A stretch of DNA of 64,000 nt from CAUPWF01 sp964369775 (GCA_964369775.1 CAYJHQ010000011.1:1-64000), one strand, 5' to 3'; shown: positions 18,201 through 26,773, counted from the first letter of the stretch. Made by a program: numbers and translations. Notes: generated from the sequence alone by a model not told the origin.

Positions 18201-19270
18201 GTTCCAATCTCTCCCCACATAAATGCACCGCATACACCTTGGTCTGCAAATGGAATCATTTCCCACTTTGATAAATTATTAAGAAACATTTTTCTAAAGA
18301 GACAACTGTAACAAAACATTGCTTCTACTGGTGTGTTTTGCAAATCATAACAGAGGTTTTGCCATTCTTCCACACTCTTTATGGGACTTACATATCCAAT
18401 TCTAAACTTTGTTCCTGGCTCTACCTTTGAATAATATTGCTTCAATTTATTTTCTTTTGCATCATATTGAACAAACCTACTAGATCCATCATCTCCTTCA
18501 AGCACGAATGGAAATCTTAACAAAACATCTGAAGACACCATAGAATTATAATCAACATTTTCATACAGTTCTGTAATTCCAAGTTGCTCATTAACCCATT
18601 GCACCGATGGTTTCCCGTCTATAGTATCTATATAATTATCTGTCATTTCAGTGATTGTATAGGTTTCACTAATCGGTTCATGACCAACAATTGCATTTGT
18701 ATATGCAAGGACAAAATCATTGCTTATATAAGTCACTGATATCGTATTTTCATAGGCACCATTTTCATCAAAAACTATAGTGTGTACATTTCCTTGCGCG
18801 TCTTGATTAGCAGCTATTCCACCAACAAATGGAATCTCTGGCAAAGATTTTGATATCCTTCTCACGACAGCTTCTGAATACTGTGTAATCGCGCCTATAT
18901 GAATAATCGCAAGAGCAGGAGATAATTCTTCTGCAATTTCCTCTATATGCTTTGCAATTTCTACATCTGTCATTCCTTCAATTGAGAAAAAATCACTTAC
19001 TACAGATGCTCTTTCAAACCCTGTAAACATGATTAGAGTCTCTTCATCATATATCTGAGCATCAAAAACAACACCACTTACTATACATCCTGTAACAGTT
19101 GCATCTGGTAGTAAATTTTTCACTTCTTTTGCTAATTCTTTACACACTCGCTTATCTGAGGTAGATGCATGAATTCTAACAAGCCATGTATAATCACTTT
19201 CCAGTTGACTTTCTCGAACAAATTGTTCAAGATTCTCTCTGTCCTTATACAGCAGTTTTAATACTCTCAT
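15212..19270 (-). CDS. FIST / degenerate GGDEF / EAL / membrane Cache / GGDEF signalling protein, 1352 residues
   Basis: A very large c-di-GMP enzyme. Order: FIST_N (~30-220) and FIST_C (~225-375), cytoplasmic ligand-binding domains; a GGDEF-like domain lacking its motif (~430-590); an EAL domain (~600-850) with YEALMRI, MNLSSLDI, FELVETE, AIDDFGSGYSN, YIKINGS, IAECVET and SQGYLFSRP all kept; a membrane helix (~860-885, FIGGMVTVVLIIAAVLLF); an extracellular Cache-like region; a second helix (~1135-1158); and a GGDEF domain (~1190-1345) with intact GGDEF and an RMGD inhibitory I-site five residues before it. Both synthesis and breakdown of c-di-GMP look possible, with one sensor inside and one outside the cell. 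ATG follows GAAGGAG. The promoter is not clear. A nitroreductase gene follows 28 nt downstream. Confidence 0.9.
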   Translation of the reverse strand: MRVLKLLYKDRENLEQFVRESQLESDYTWLVRIHASTSDKRVCKELAKEVKNLLPDATVTGCIVSGVVFDAQIYDEETLIMFTGFERASVVSDFFSIEGMTDVEIAKHIEEIAEELSPALAIIHIGAITQYSEAVVRRISKSLPEIPFVGGIAANQDAQGNVHTIVFDENGAYENTISVTYISNDFVLAYTNAIVGHEPISETYTITEMTDNYIDTIDGKPSVQWVNEQLGITELYENVDYNSMVSSDVLLRFPFVLEGDDGSSRFVQYDAKENKLKQYYSKVEPGTKFRIGYVSPIKSVEEWQNLCYDLQNTPVEAMFCYSCLFRKMFLNNLSKWEMIPFADQGVCGAFMWGEIGTKNNNTYYYNGTCAVFTMAEKVNYITPDLSAYDRIEELDDTNEEMSQVLQNLINVAHKDSEFTLFENALKNEELAMGRMQLTDDTMGRFLKERGQGENQKICLISIRDIALENGDSEDDFVVKLMSQMKEYANDHIELLKLKFYRFDKKTFFFTTDNSVAIKFFNEAVDKIFVHFSENKGTLFNVNFAVTLQGKNPKELLNYVKEHSKNNTSELFNCDSNDEDYDLQKEFEVVAQIKEALKNNRVIPYFQGIYDSQKSMFFAYEALMRIQTKDGDLLPPSVFMEIAKKHELYLELSYQMVGKVLDLFENRSEIITMNLSSLDIHSEKFAEMICERLSKMKDSSHFIFELVETEKFAGQEHLRQFIRRLRQYGAKIAIDDFGSGYSNFIEIGNLEIDYIKINGSLTELLGTDVSYNQILDSIFYLSKKMQVELIAECVETAAMQKTLVKSGIRYSQGYLFSRPMPIEELYVVAEENNNRQSTALDTNKEDVDRFSGTVTQKVKRRSLFIGGMVTVVLIIAAVLLFSSNNLKTVEEISDEFLIEMATGMADKVSSKVEDASDMLISSEIAVTSHFSDTKAAATVLGEITNINLFDDMYVSINGETPVDSNGNRLVTDNKLELGDVKEGEVEVLPPVTEINTGRKLFAIGTPYGIQEGVDAEIYGIFYVDEFASVLDLKNFGGEAFYHLCQVDGTPIILSGSSDNLFQDGDMYSFIGSLNMTNGHTAESLREDMENGETALLKYDVNGEDRTAVMVRVPDTDWCVVSILLADVTTQMTQKIDVSTYAFSVTVILIFAIYLTFTLIINAKNEKSLKRALESSHYLTNSLEATMETDSLTKTYSRATVQEKITEAILRCERDDEKIVNALMLVDVDNFKKINDIYGHQAGDQYLMELVSALKCSLRMGDILGRLGGDEFVIMLSDVLSKENVQVVVERIISNVNAITIKNVDLKDVGISVGIVMVPEHSTDYGKLNSMADKALYKAKDAGKNTYSFYGDKE

Positions 19271-19386
19271 CTTGTATTTTCTCCTTCGTGTTACAAAAAA
19301 AATTACAAATTACCATAACTTTTTTAGCTATGTTAATTATAAACTAGAACATGCCGAAATACTAGTACATTATGTTGCAGATAACA

Positions 19387-19430
19387 AAAGAAATGAGTCA
19401 AAACTTAATACCTTTCTGACTCATTTCTTT
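19387..19430 (-). terminator. Terminator of the ridA-iorAB-paaK-ACT operon
   Basis: Perfect 14-bp inverted repeat (19387-19400 and 19417-19430), 10 nt after the ACT gene stop; the minus-strand transcript continues with U-rich sequence from the stem itself. Confidence 0.8.
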
Positions 19431-19439
19431 CTATAGCTT

Positions 19440-19874
19440 TTATTTTATATTCATCTGGTATGCATCTCCTGCTTCCCATGTGCCGAAACCTGCTTCTTTT
19501 ATAATCTTTTCAGCTTCATCTGGCGTTTTGGTTTTTAAAATTGCCGATGCTTCACTTCCATTTGCAAAAGCGTACATATACTCAATGTTAATCCCACCTG
19601 CAACTAAGGCTTTCATCGCTTTGTATAAAGAACCTGTCTCATGAGGAACTTTTAACGCAACGACATTTACCAATTTTGCTGTAATGCTATTGGCTTTTAA
19701 GATTTCTCTTCCCATGTCTGGATTCGATACAATCATGCGTAGCATTCCATACTCTGTTGTATCTGCAAGACTCATAGCCACAATGTCAACATTCTTTTCT
19801 GATAATAATTGTAAAATTTCATCCACACGTCCTGCTTTGTTTTCTAAAAACACTGATAATTGCTTTACACTCAT
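19440..19874 (-). CDS. Tandem ACT-domain protein
   Basis: A 144-residue protein made of two ACT domains: KQLSVFLENKAGRVDEILQLLSEKNVDIVA and, after ~70 residues, a second unit with VPHETGSLYKAMKALVAGGINIEYMYAF. ACT domains bind amino acids and act as allosteric switches. Stand-alone tandem ACT proteins repeatedly lie beside paaK and iorAB in anaerobes, as here (32 nt after paaK), so it probably senses an aromatic or branched-chain amino acid for this pathway, either by binding a partner enzyme or in regulation. The role is inference. Last gene before the operon terminator. Confidence 0.9.
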   Translation of the reverse strand: MSVKQLSVFLENKAGRVDEILQLLSEKNVDIVAMSLADTTEYGMLRMIVSNPDMGREILKANSITAKLVNVVALKVPHETGSLYKAMKALVAGGINIEYMYAFANGSEASAILKTKTPDEAEKIIKEAGFGTWEAGDAYQMNIK

Positions 19875-19906
19875 AATTTCTCGCCCCTTTCTAATCCATG
19901 GAAAAT

Positions 19907-21223
19907 CTATGTCGTCCTGTTATCAATTACTCTCTTTGCTTTTCCTTCACTTCTCTCAATTGTCTTTGGCTCTACTAATTTAACTTTTACTCCAATTCCT
20001 AAGGCATGCTTTAGAATATCCGAAATTTTTAATTTGAGTTGTTCTAATTCTTTGATTTCATCTGAGAAAAATTCTTCGTCCACTTCTACCATAACAGTTA
20101 GCTGATCCATATTGTTAACTCTGTCTATAATTAATTGATAATGAGGGGAAACCCCTTCACCTACGGATAATAAAGCAGATTCTACTTGCGTTGGGAATAC
20201 ATTTACACCACGAATCACCTTCATATCATCCGTTCTTCCTTTGAACTTTGATATTCTTGGAAGGGTTCTTCCACACTCGCAAGTATCATAATCGATACTT
20301 GTCAAATCTTTAGTACGATAGCGAATCAACGGCATAGCCTCTTTATCTAAGGTTGTAAAAATCAATTCTCCTGTCTCACCATTTTTACAAGCGTTTCCAG
20401 TAATTTGATCTAGTACCTCTGGATAGAAATGATCATGAAATACATGAAGACCTTTGTGATAAGCACAATCGATTGCAACCCCTGGTCCTAAGATTTCACA
20501 TAAGCCGTAAATATCAAAACATTCAATTTTTAATGTCTCTTCAATCTGTTTTCTCATCTCGTCCGTCCAAGGTTCCGCACCATGTATTCCAACTTTTAGC
20601 TTTAACTTATCTACCAACCCTGCTTCTTTGATAGACTCTGCTAAATACACTGCATAAGATGGCGTACAAGTAAGAGCTGTTGCTCCAAAATCCTCCATAC
20701 ACATCATCTGCCTTTGCGTATTTCCAGAGGACATCGGCACCGCCAATGCACCTAATGCACGTGCACCTAAATCTACTCCAATTCCACCTGTAAAGAGTCC
20801 GTATCCATAAGCCACATGAATGATGTCTTCTTCTGAAAGACCTGTCATCTCTAGGCATCTGGCCATACATTCTCCCCAGAGCTGTACATCTGCCTCCGTA
20901 TAAGATGCCAACGTCAACTTTCCTGTAGTTCCAGATGTCCCTTGTACTCTCGCCACTTTTTCCTTTGGCACTGCAAGAAGTCCAAATGGATAGTTATCTC
21001 TTAAATCCTCTTTTGTTGTAAATGGAAGTTTTTCTATATCTTCAATTGTTTTAATATCTTCTGGCTCCACACCAGCATCAATCATTTTTTTTCTATAAAA
21101 TGGAACATTTTCATAAACTCTTTTTACTAAATCTCTCAGTTTTTCACTTTGTAAAGCTGCCATCTCGTCTGCACTCATGCACTCGATTTTGGGATCTCTA
21201 ATACGGATTGTCTTATCCATCAT
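19907..21223 (-). CDS. paaK: Phenylacetate-CoA ligase family (AMP-binding) protein
   Basis: A 438-residue acyl-adenylate-forming enzyme that activates an aryl- or acylacetate to its CoA thioester with ATP. Motifs: VQGTSGTTGKLTLASYT (ATP loop), DIYGLCEILGPG, the FKGRTDDMKVIRGVNVFP hinge, and the C-terminal lid domain with EGKAKRV. The length matches PaaK (~430-440). Fifteen nt follow iorB, so it is in one operon with the 2-oxoacid oxidoreductase: arylpyruvate to aryl-acetyl-CoA (IorAB) and aryl-acetate activation or reversal for ATP (PaaK). In fermenting anaerobes it may run toward ATP formation. The precise acid is unknown. Confidence 0.92.
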   Translation of the reverse strand: MMDKTIRIRDPKIECMSADEMAALQSEKLRDLVKRVYENVPFYRKKMIDAGVEPEDIKTIEDIEKLPFTTKEDLRDNYPFGLLAVPKEKVARVQGTSGTTGKLTLASYTEADVQLWGECMARCLEMTGLSEEDIIHVAYGYGLFTGGIGVDLGARALGALAVPMSSGNTQRQMMCMEDFGATALTCTPSYAVYLAESIKEAGLVDKLKLKVGIHGAEPWTDEMRKQIEETLKIECFDIYGLCEILGPGVAIDCAYHKGLHVFHDHFYPEVLDQITGNACKNGETGELIFTTLDKEAMPLIRYRTKDLTSIDYDTCECGRTLPRISKFKGRTDDMKVIRGVNVFPTQVESALLSVGEGVSPHYQLIIDRVNNMDQLTVMVEVDEEFFSDEIKELEQLKLKISDILKHALGIGVKVKLVEPKTIERSEGKAKRVIDNRTT

Positions 21224-21238
21224 TCCATCCTCACTTAT

Positions 21239-21814
21239 TTAGTTTTTATAGTTTAGCCCTTCTTCAAAGGCCTTGACATTTACATCAACTGTTTTTGGTG
21301 GAACTGTGTTTTTAATTACATTTATCCACTCTTCTTTTGAAAAATCCATGAACTGTGATGCTAAACCTAATACAATCAAGTTAAATACTCTTGGATTTCC
21401 AATTTCTTTTGCTTTGTCCATAGCTTTAATCGAATATACCTTATGTTCTTTTGATAGATTTTCAATAATATCTTTTGGATACTCGGCTGCACCAATTACT
21501 ACTGGCATCGGATCAATACGAAGGTCATTGATAATTAGTACTCCATCTTTCTTCAAGAAATGTGCATAGCGAAGTGCTTCTAATCTTTCAAATGCTATGA
21601 TAACATCTGCTTGTCCCTCTTCTACGATAGGTTCCGCCACGTTATCTCCGTAACGCACATAAGTAACTACACTTCCTCCTCTTTGCGCCATTCCATGCAC
21701 TTCAGATAGCTTCACTTCATATCCTCCTGCAATTGCAAGACCCCCAAGGATTCTACTCGTTAGAAGTGTTCCTTGTCCTCCAACTCCAACAATCATAATA
21801 TTTTTTGTAGTCAT
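21239..21814 (-). CDS. iorB: Indolepyruvate ferredoxin oxidoreductase, beta subunit
   Basis: A 191-residue gamma-type (POR gamma) subunit of indolepyruvate:ferredoxin oxidoreductase. GVGGQGTLLTSRILGGLAI at the N-terminus and EVHGMAQRGGSVVTYVR are the family's hallmark motifs. With IorA it oxidatively decarboxylates arylpyruvates to aryl-acetyl-CoA, reducing ferredoxin. Its ATG overlaps the iorA stop codon by one base (TAATG), which predicts coupled translation and equal subunit output. paaK follows after 15 nt. Confidence 0.95.
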   Translation of the reverse strand: MTTKNIMIVGVGGQGTLLTSRILGGLAIAGGYEVKLSEVHGMAQRGGSVVTYVRYGDNVAEPIVEEGQADVIIAFERLEALRYAHFLKKDGVLIINDLRIDPMPVVIGAAEYPKDIIENLSKEHKVYSIKAMDKAKEIGNPRVFNLIVLGLASQFMDFSKEEWINVIKNTVPPKTVDVNVKAFEEGLNYKN

Positions 21815-23556
21815 TACTTGTCACCTACCTTTTCTATAGCATCAAATTTACATAACTTCTGACAAAGCCCACATCCTGTACACATCGTATCATCAATGGT
21901 TATTGTTTTGTCATCATTCTTTGTAATTGATGGACATCCTGGCTTTAGACAAGCTCCACATTTTTTACATTTCTCTTTAGAAGCCACGCAATGTGGTTTT
22001 TTTGCCTTTGATAAAAGTACACAAGGTGTCACTGTAATAATTACAGACACTTCTTCTCTTGCTACCTCTTCTTTTACCGCTTCTTCTACTTCATCGATTT
22101 CAAGCGCATTTACTACTCTAACATTTTTCACTCCAATTGCTTTACAAAGTTCTGGGATATCAATCGCATTAGCGTGATCTCCTTGCAATGTCTTCCCTGT
22201 TGCCGCATGCTCTTGGTGTCCTGTCATACCAGTTGTAGAGTTGTCCATAATAATAACCGTTCCCGTACTGTTGTTGTACACCATATTGATTAATGAATTC
22301 ACTCCTGTATGCATAAAAGTTGAATCTCCGATACAGGCTACCCAATTCCTGATGTAATCTGCACCCTTTGACTTTTCCATACCATGCAAACTACTGATGC
22401 TTGCTCCCATACAGATTGTAGTCTCTACCACACCTAGTGGTGGCGCTGACCCGAGTGTATAACAGCCGATATCTCCTGCCGCATGGATCCCTAATTTTTT
22501 CAATACATAGTACACACTTCTATGTGGACATCCTGAACATAAAATCGGTGGACGTGGTGGTACTTGAGCTGGTGTTTTTATCTCAATCGTTTCTCCAAGG
22601 ATTGCACTCTTAATCATATTAGCACTGTATTCTCCTAATACAGTAAAAATTTCTTTTCCAACACAAGAAATTCCCCAAGATTTCACTTGCATCTCGATGA
22701 CTGGATCTAATTCTTCAATTATGTAAAGTTTGTCTACTTTTGAAGCGAAGTCTTCGATTAATTTCTTTGGCAATGGATTCACCATTCCAAGCTTTAGTAC
22801 AGAGGCGTTTGGAAGTGCTTCTTTTACGTACAAGTAAGGAATTCCACTTGTAATTACACCAATTTTTTTATCATTTACCTCGACTGTGTTGATAGCCATC
22901 GAATTGGCCGCTTCTGCCAGTTCTTGGTTTCTTTGCTCAATAACAGCATGTCTTGCTTTTGCGTTTGCTGGTGTCATAACATTCTTTGGAATGTTCTTTT
23001 CATAAGCCTTATCTGCTACTTCTACTCTTTCACATAACTCAACTTCTCCTTGAGAGTGAGCTAATCTCGTAGTCGTTCTTAAGATAAATGGGCGATCATA
23101 TTTCTCTGAATACTCAAATGCAAGCTTTACAAATTCTTTTGCTTCTTGGCTTGTAGATGGCTCTAGAACTGGTACTTGGGCTGCTCTTGCAACCATTCTT
23201 GTATCTTGTTCATTCTGCGAACTATAAAGACCTGGATCATCTGCTACTGCAAATAATAACCCTCCATTTACTCCCATGTAAGCTGCTGTGTAAAGAGGAT
23301 CTGAAGCTACGTTTAGTCCAACGTGCTTCATAACTGCCATCGCTCTTGTTCCTGCTACACTTGCTCCAATTGCAACCTCTGCTGCTACCTTTTCATTTGG
23401 TGACCACTCGCAATAGAGGTCATCTTTGTATTGCACTATATACTCACTAATTTCTGTACTTGGGGTTCCTGGGTAAGCGGCTGATAGTTTAACACCAGCC
23501 TCATATGCACCTCGTGCAATCGCTTCATTCCCAAGCATAATTGCTTTTTTTGACAT
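21814..23556 (-). CDS. iorA: Indolepyruvate ferredoxin oxidoreductase, alpha subunit
   Basis: A 580-residue thiamine-diphosphate enzyme fused to a ferredoxin tail. The N-terminal pyrimidine-binding domain starts MLGNEAIARGAYEAG with AYPGTPSTEI; the TPP domain (~350-510) has CSGCPHRSVYYVLKKLG, GDIGCYTLG, CIGDSTFMHTG and the metal-binding MDNSTTGMTGHQ; the C-terminus carries two [4Fe-4S] sets, CKKCGACLKPGCP and CTGCGLCQKLCK. The length fits the ~600-residue archaeal/clostridial enzyme. ATG follows GAGAGGAATG. It lies 31 nt after ridA and overlaps iorB by one base, so the whole set is one operon for aromatic amino acid catabolism. Confidence 0.96.
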   Translation of the reverse strand: MSKKAIMLGNEAIARGAYEAGVKLSAAYPGTPSTEISEYIVQYKDDLYCEWSPNEKVAAEVAIGASVAGTRAMAVMKHVGLNVASDPLYTAAYMGVNGGLLFAVADDPGLYSSQNEQDTRMVARAAQVPVLEPSTSQEAKEFVKLAFEYSEKYDRPFILRTTTRLAHSQGEVELCERVEVADKAYEKNIPKNVMTPANAKARHAVIEQRNQELAEAANSMAINTVEVNDKKIGVITSGIPYLYVKEALPNASVLKLGMVNPLPKKLIEDFASKVDKLYIIEELDPVIEMQVKSWGISCVGKEIFTVLGEYSANMIKSAILGETIEIKTPAQVPPRPPILCSGCPHRSVYYVLKKLGIHAAGDIGCYTLGSAPPLGVVETTICMGASISSLHGMEKSKGADYIRNWVACIGDSTFMHTGVNSLINMVYNNSTGTVIIMDNSTTGMTGHQEHAATGKTLQGDHANAIDIPELCKAIGVKNVRVVNALEIDEVEEAVKEEVAREEVSVIITVTPCVLLSKAKKPHCVASKEKCKKCGACLKPGCPSITKNDDKTITIDDTMCTGCGLCQKLCKFDAIEKVGDK

Positions 23557-23587
23557 GTTTTCATTCCTCTCTAATAGCTAAGATAGC

Positions 23588-23962
23588 TTACTCTACAACT
23601 GCAATCAATTCAACTTCAACCAACACGTTTAGTGGTAGTGTTTTTACTGCAACACAACTTCTTGCTGGCTTACCTGTAAAATACTTTGCATATACTTCAT
23701 TAAATTCAGCAAAATTCCCCATGTCACTTAGAAAACATGTTGTTTTTAATACTTTGTCAAAATCTGTTCCTGCTGCTTCAAGAACTGCTGCTAAATTTTT
23801 ACACACTTGCTCAGTCTGCTCACTGATTGTTGTTACTTCTACTTTACTAGTCTCAGGATTAATAGGAACTTGTCCCGCTGAATAAAACATTCCATTGTGT
23901 ACATACCCTTGTGAATATGGTCCTAACGCTTTTGGTGCTTTCTCTGTTGATACTACTTTCAT
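23588..23962 (-). CDS. ridA: RidA family enamine/imine deaminase
   Basis: A 124-residue trimeric RidA (YjgF) protein that hydrolyses reactive enamines/imines formed by PLP enzymes, releasing 2-oxoacids and ammonia. Family signatures: KAPKALGPYSQGYVHNGMFY near the N-terminus, GQVPINPET, and the C-terminal PARSCVAVKTLPLNVLVEVE with the substrate-clamping Arg and the active Glu region. ATG follows AAAGGAG at about 7 nt. As first gene of the iorAB-paaK operon it may clear imines from the transaminase or dehydrogenase step that makes arylpyruvates. Confidence 0.94.
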   Translation of the reverse strand: MKVVSTEKAPKALGPYSQGYVHNGMFYSAGQVPINPETSKVEVTTISEQTEQVCKNLAAVLEAAGTDFDKVLKTTCFLSDMGNFAEFNEVYAKYFTGKPARSCVAVKTLPLNVLVEVELIAVVE

Positions 23963-24072
23963 CTCTATCTTCTCCTTTAAATTGTTTTACTTTAGCAATA
24001 ACTACGATAAAAGACTATGCTATCTTATATTTTACCTAAAATTCTCTTAAATTGGAAGAACTATTTTCCAAA

Positions 24073-25446
24073 TCATCTAGTTATATTTTTTACCCACTTC
24101 CCGCTTTTGAACCTAAAGTACGCCACGGTCATCTTTATAAACTCATCACTTAATAACAGCATATATACAATCGGCACACTAAGCTCCCATACAAATGCCG
24201 CTAATGCCGCAAGGGGTATAGATAATCCCCACATGATACAGGTGTCTACGATTAATGAAAATCTAATATCCCCACCTGAACGCAAAACTCCTACGATTAA
24301 AGTCATTGACATGGTCATACACACCACATTGAAGCTCATTATAGTAGTCATTGAACTCAAATACTCCTGTGCTTCCACACCGAGTGCCATATTCGCTTTT
24401 ACAATTGGTGTTGCAATCGTAATCATGATCCCTCCTAGAATACCTAGGGTTAATGCCAGCATTAAAAATCGTTTTGCGTATGCTTTTGCATGTTCAAATT
24501 TATACTCACCAATTGTCTTTCCTAGATAGATAGAAGTTGCCCCACCAATTCCCATTACTACTACCATAGCAAATTGACGCATCACCTGGGTTACAGCATT
24601 TGCAGCCACCACTGAACTCCCCATGTTTCCAAGTATGACAGAGTGCATGGAAAATCCTAATCCCCACACTGATTCGTTGATAATAACTGGTGTAGCATAT
24701 TTGATGTAATCACCAAATAGTAGTTTATCAAAATGAAAACAATCTTTTATACGAAGTGAAATCAACTTATTAATTTTCTTCGCATAAAAAAGTACAATGG
24801 CAAATTCAATAATTCTTGCTATTAGTGTCCCTATTGCGGCTCCTACAATCCCAAGCTTTGGAAATCCAAATAAACCAAAGATTAATACAGCATTTACTCC
24901 TATATTCACCCCTAAAGAAATACTATAAGTGACAGTTGCAATAATCACCCTTTGCATGCTACGCATCACATACAAATAGACTTGTGTCATTCCCATTAGT
25001 ACATATGAAAACGAAATCACTCTTAAGTATTTCACCGCCTCTGCGATTACTGCATCATCTGAAGTAAATATACCCATAAGCTGTTCTGGAAACAATTGCG
25101 CAATTACGGTAAATGCTACCCCTACAATTACGCTACTCACCATTCCCATACCTAAGATTTTTTCTATAGTTCGGAAATCATTTTTTCCATAATATTGTGA
25201 CGTCATTATTGTAATCCCTGACACAATTCCAAAGTAAATTAATGACATTACAAACTGAATCTGTCCTGCAAGTGAAGAAGCTGATAATACGTCTTCTCCT
25301 ACACTTCCAAGCATCGCAACATCTGCCGCTGTAACTCCTACATTGATTAAATTTTGTAATGCCATAGGCACTACTAAAGCCAAAACCGATATATAGAATT
25401 CCTTCCAGTTTATATTCAAGTGCTCTTCATTTTTAAACTTTAACAC
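24073..25446 (-). CDS. MATE family efflux transporter (second of a pair)
   Basis: A 457-residue twelve-helix exporter of the multidrug and toxin extrusion family, driven by Na+ or H+. The N-half ISVLALVVPMALQNLINVGVTAADVAMLG and TSQYYGKND, and the C-half with VVAANAVTQVMRQF, are typical of the NorM/DinF group. The start is GTG at 25444-25446; the coding region overlaps the preceding MATE gene by 14 bp, and the ribosome site is inside that gene, so translation is probably coupled. The C-terminus is short and basic. The substrate is unknown. ridA begins 110 bp further downstream. Confidence 0.92.
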   Translation of the reverse strand: MLKFKNEEHLNINWKEFYISVLALVVPMALQNLINVGVTAADVAMLGSVGEDVLSASSLAGQIQFVMSLIYFGIVSGITIMTSQYYGKNDFRTIEKILGMGMVSSVIVGVAFTVIAQLFPEQLMGIFTSDDAVIAEAVKYLRVISFSYVLMGMTQVYLYVMRSMQRVIIATVTYSISLGVNIGVNAVLIFGLFGFPKLGIVGAAIGTLIARIIEFAIVLFYAKKINKLISLRIKDCFHFDKLLFGDYIKYATPVIINESVWGLGFSMHSVILGNMGSSVVAANAVTQVMRQFAMVVVMGIGGATSIYLGKTIGEYKFEHAKAYAKRFLMLALTLGILGGIMITIATPIVKANMALGVEAQEYLSSMTTIMSFNVVCMTMSMTLIVGVLRSGGDIRFSLIVDTCIMWGLSIPLAALAAFVWELSVPIVYMLLLSDEFIKMTVAYFRFKSGKWVKNITR

Positions 25447-26737
25447 GCTCCATCTTTCTCCTCTTTAGTATTTTTCGCCCATACACTATTCCTACCATAG
25501 CAACTGCAGTGAACGGAAATGCCATCCATACACCGATCAATCCAAAAAAATTAGGTAGTATTAGTGTGAACAACGGTGCAATAGCCAATGTCTCACAATA
25601 TGTAGCAACAATAGCACTTTTTGAATCTCCCATCGCATTTTGAGTAGCTGTATAAAATTTAACAACAGCTATTAATATAAATGCTAGAGAACTCATTCGC
25701 ATTCCTATTTCAAAATATTCCCTTGTAATTCCTGATACGCCAAAGAATTCTGCTAATTGTGCTGTGCAAACTAAACACAGTATTGTTGCTATCAATGCTA
25801 TTGTAACACTCATCCTTCTCCCAATCTTTTTAATGTATTTCAGTTCTTCTTTCTTTCCTGCACCAGAATATAAACTGATGAGAGGCTGCACGCCCTCCCC
25901 CACTCCAAACAAAATATTTTGCATCGGAAATGTAACATAAGAAATTACAGCGTAGCAAGCTACCGCTTCTGCGCCCCCATATCTGAGGCACATAAAATTA
26001 GAAAAAATCAAAACCAACGATGGTGCCATCGATAAACCAAATGGGGCAAGACCTGTCTTACAGATTTTCCCAAAATCTTTTTTCTTCCAATTTATTTTTA
26101 AAGTTTTAGGCTCTTTATCCACTTTTACCAAGAATACAAGAGATAGTAATACCACTACACTTTGTGCCACAACAGTGCCTATCCCTGCCCCTTGTATTCC
26201 CATTCCCATTACAAAAATCAAAAAATAATTCACACATAGATTTACAAACAAACCTATAATTGATGCTGCCATCGCATGAATCGGCATATTCTTATTTCTA
26301 AGCAGAGGGACAAGTCCTGTTCCCAATACTTGCAAGCAAGCACCTGAAACCACAATACTGATATAACTTTTTGCCTCTTCGTACACTCCTCCTTCTGCCC
26401 CTAATATGATTAAGAGCTGACTATGTGTAAAAAGAAGTGTACAACTAGTCACTACTCCTACTATCAGAAGTAATACTACCGTTTCCATAAAAAGAGTTTG
26501 TCCCCTTTTTTTATCACCTCTTCCTATGCTTTGCCCGTATAAGATACTCCCTCCCGATCCAATTCCTATTCCTATTGCTGTTATCACAGCTTGAATTGGC
26601 CATGCTATGTTAATTGCCGCAAGACCTAAATCACCTGTTGCTCTACCTACAAACATGCCATCCATGATTCCATAAAAACTTGCTAGCATAAATGCCAACA
26701 TTGTTGGAATACAATTTTTCAATATTATCTTTAGCAT
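25433..26737 (-). CDS. MATE family efflux transporter (first of a pair)
   Basis: A 434-residue MATE exporter: MLKIILKNCIPTMLAFMLASFYGIMDGMFVGR, GSGGSILYGQSIGRGDKKRG, and C-half GGAEAVACYAVISYV with PLISLYSGAGKKEE. The ATG at 26735-26737 follows GGAGG at 7 nt and starts exactly at the first helix; the longer frame to 26827 runs through the promoter/operator region and is rejected. It overlaps the second MATE gene by 14 bp. The two differ clearly in sequence, so this is not a recent duplication. Regulation: two TTTCATGAAA palindromes sit 37-70 bp upstream. Confidence 0.92.
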   Translation of the reverse strand: MLKIILKNCIPTMLAFMLASFYGIMDGMFVGRATGDLGLAAINIAWPIQAVITAIGIGIGSGGSILYGQSIGRGDKKRGQTLFMETVVLLLIVGVVTSCTLLFTHSQLLIILGAEGGVYEEAKSYISIVVSGACLQVLGTGLVPLLRNKNMPIHAMAASIIGLFVNLCVNYFLIFVMGMGIQGAGIGTVVAQSVVVLLSLVFLVKVDKEPKTLKINWKKKDFGKICKTGLAPFGLSMAPSLVLIFSNFMCLRYGGAEAVACYAVISYVTFPMQNILFGVGEGVQPLISLYSGAGKKEELKYIKKIGRRMSVTIALIATILCLVCTAQLAEFFGVSGITREYFEIGMRMSSLAFILIAVVKFYTATQNAMGDSKSAIVATYCETLAIAPLFTLILPNFFGLIGVWMAFPFTAVAMVGIVYGRKILKRRKMERVKV

Positions 26738-26773
26738 AATAAATCCTCCAGTTAATTCAAGACATACTAGCAT

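Noticed and set aside
24017..24529. A 170-codon plus-strand frame at the MATE 3' end
   Set aside because: Antisense to the second MATE gene; no ribosome site or family match.
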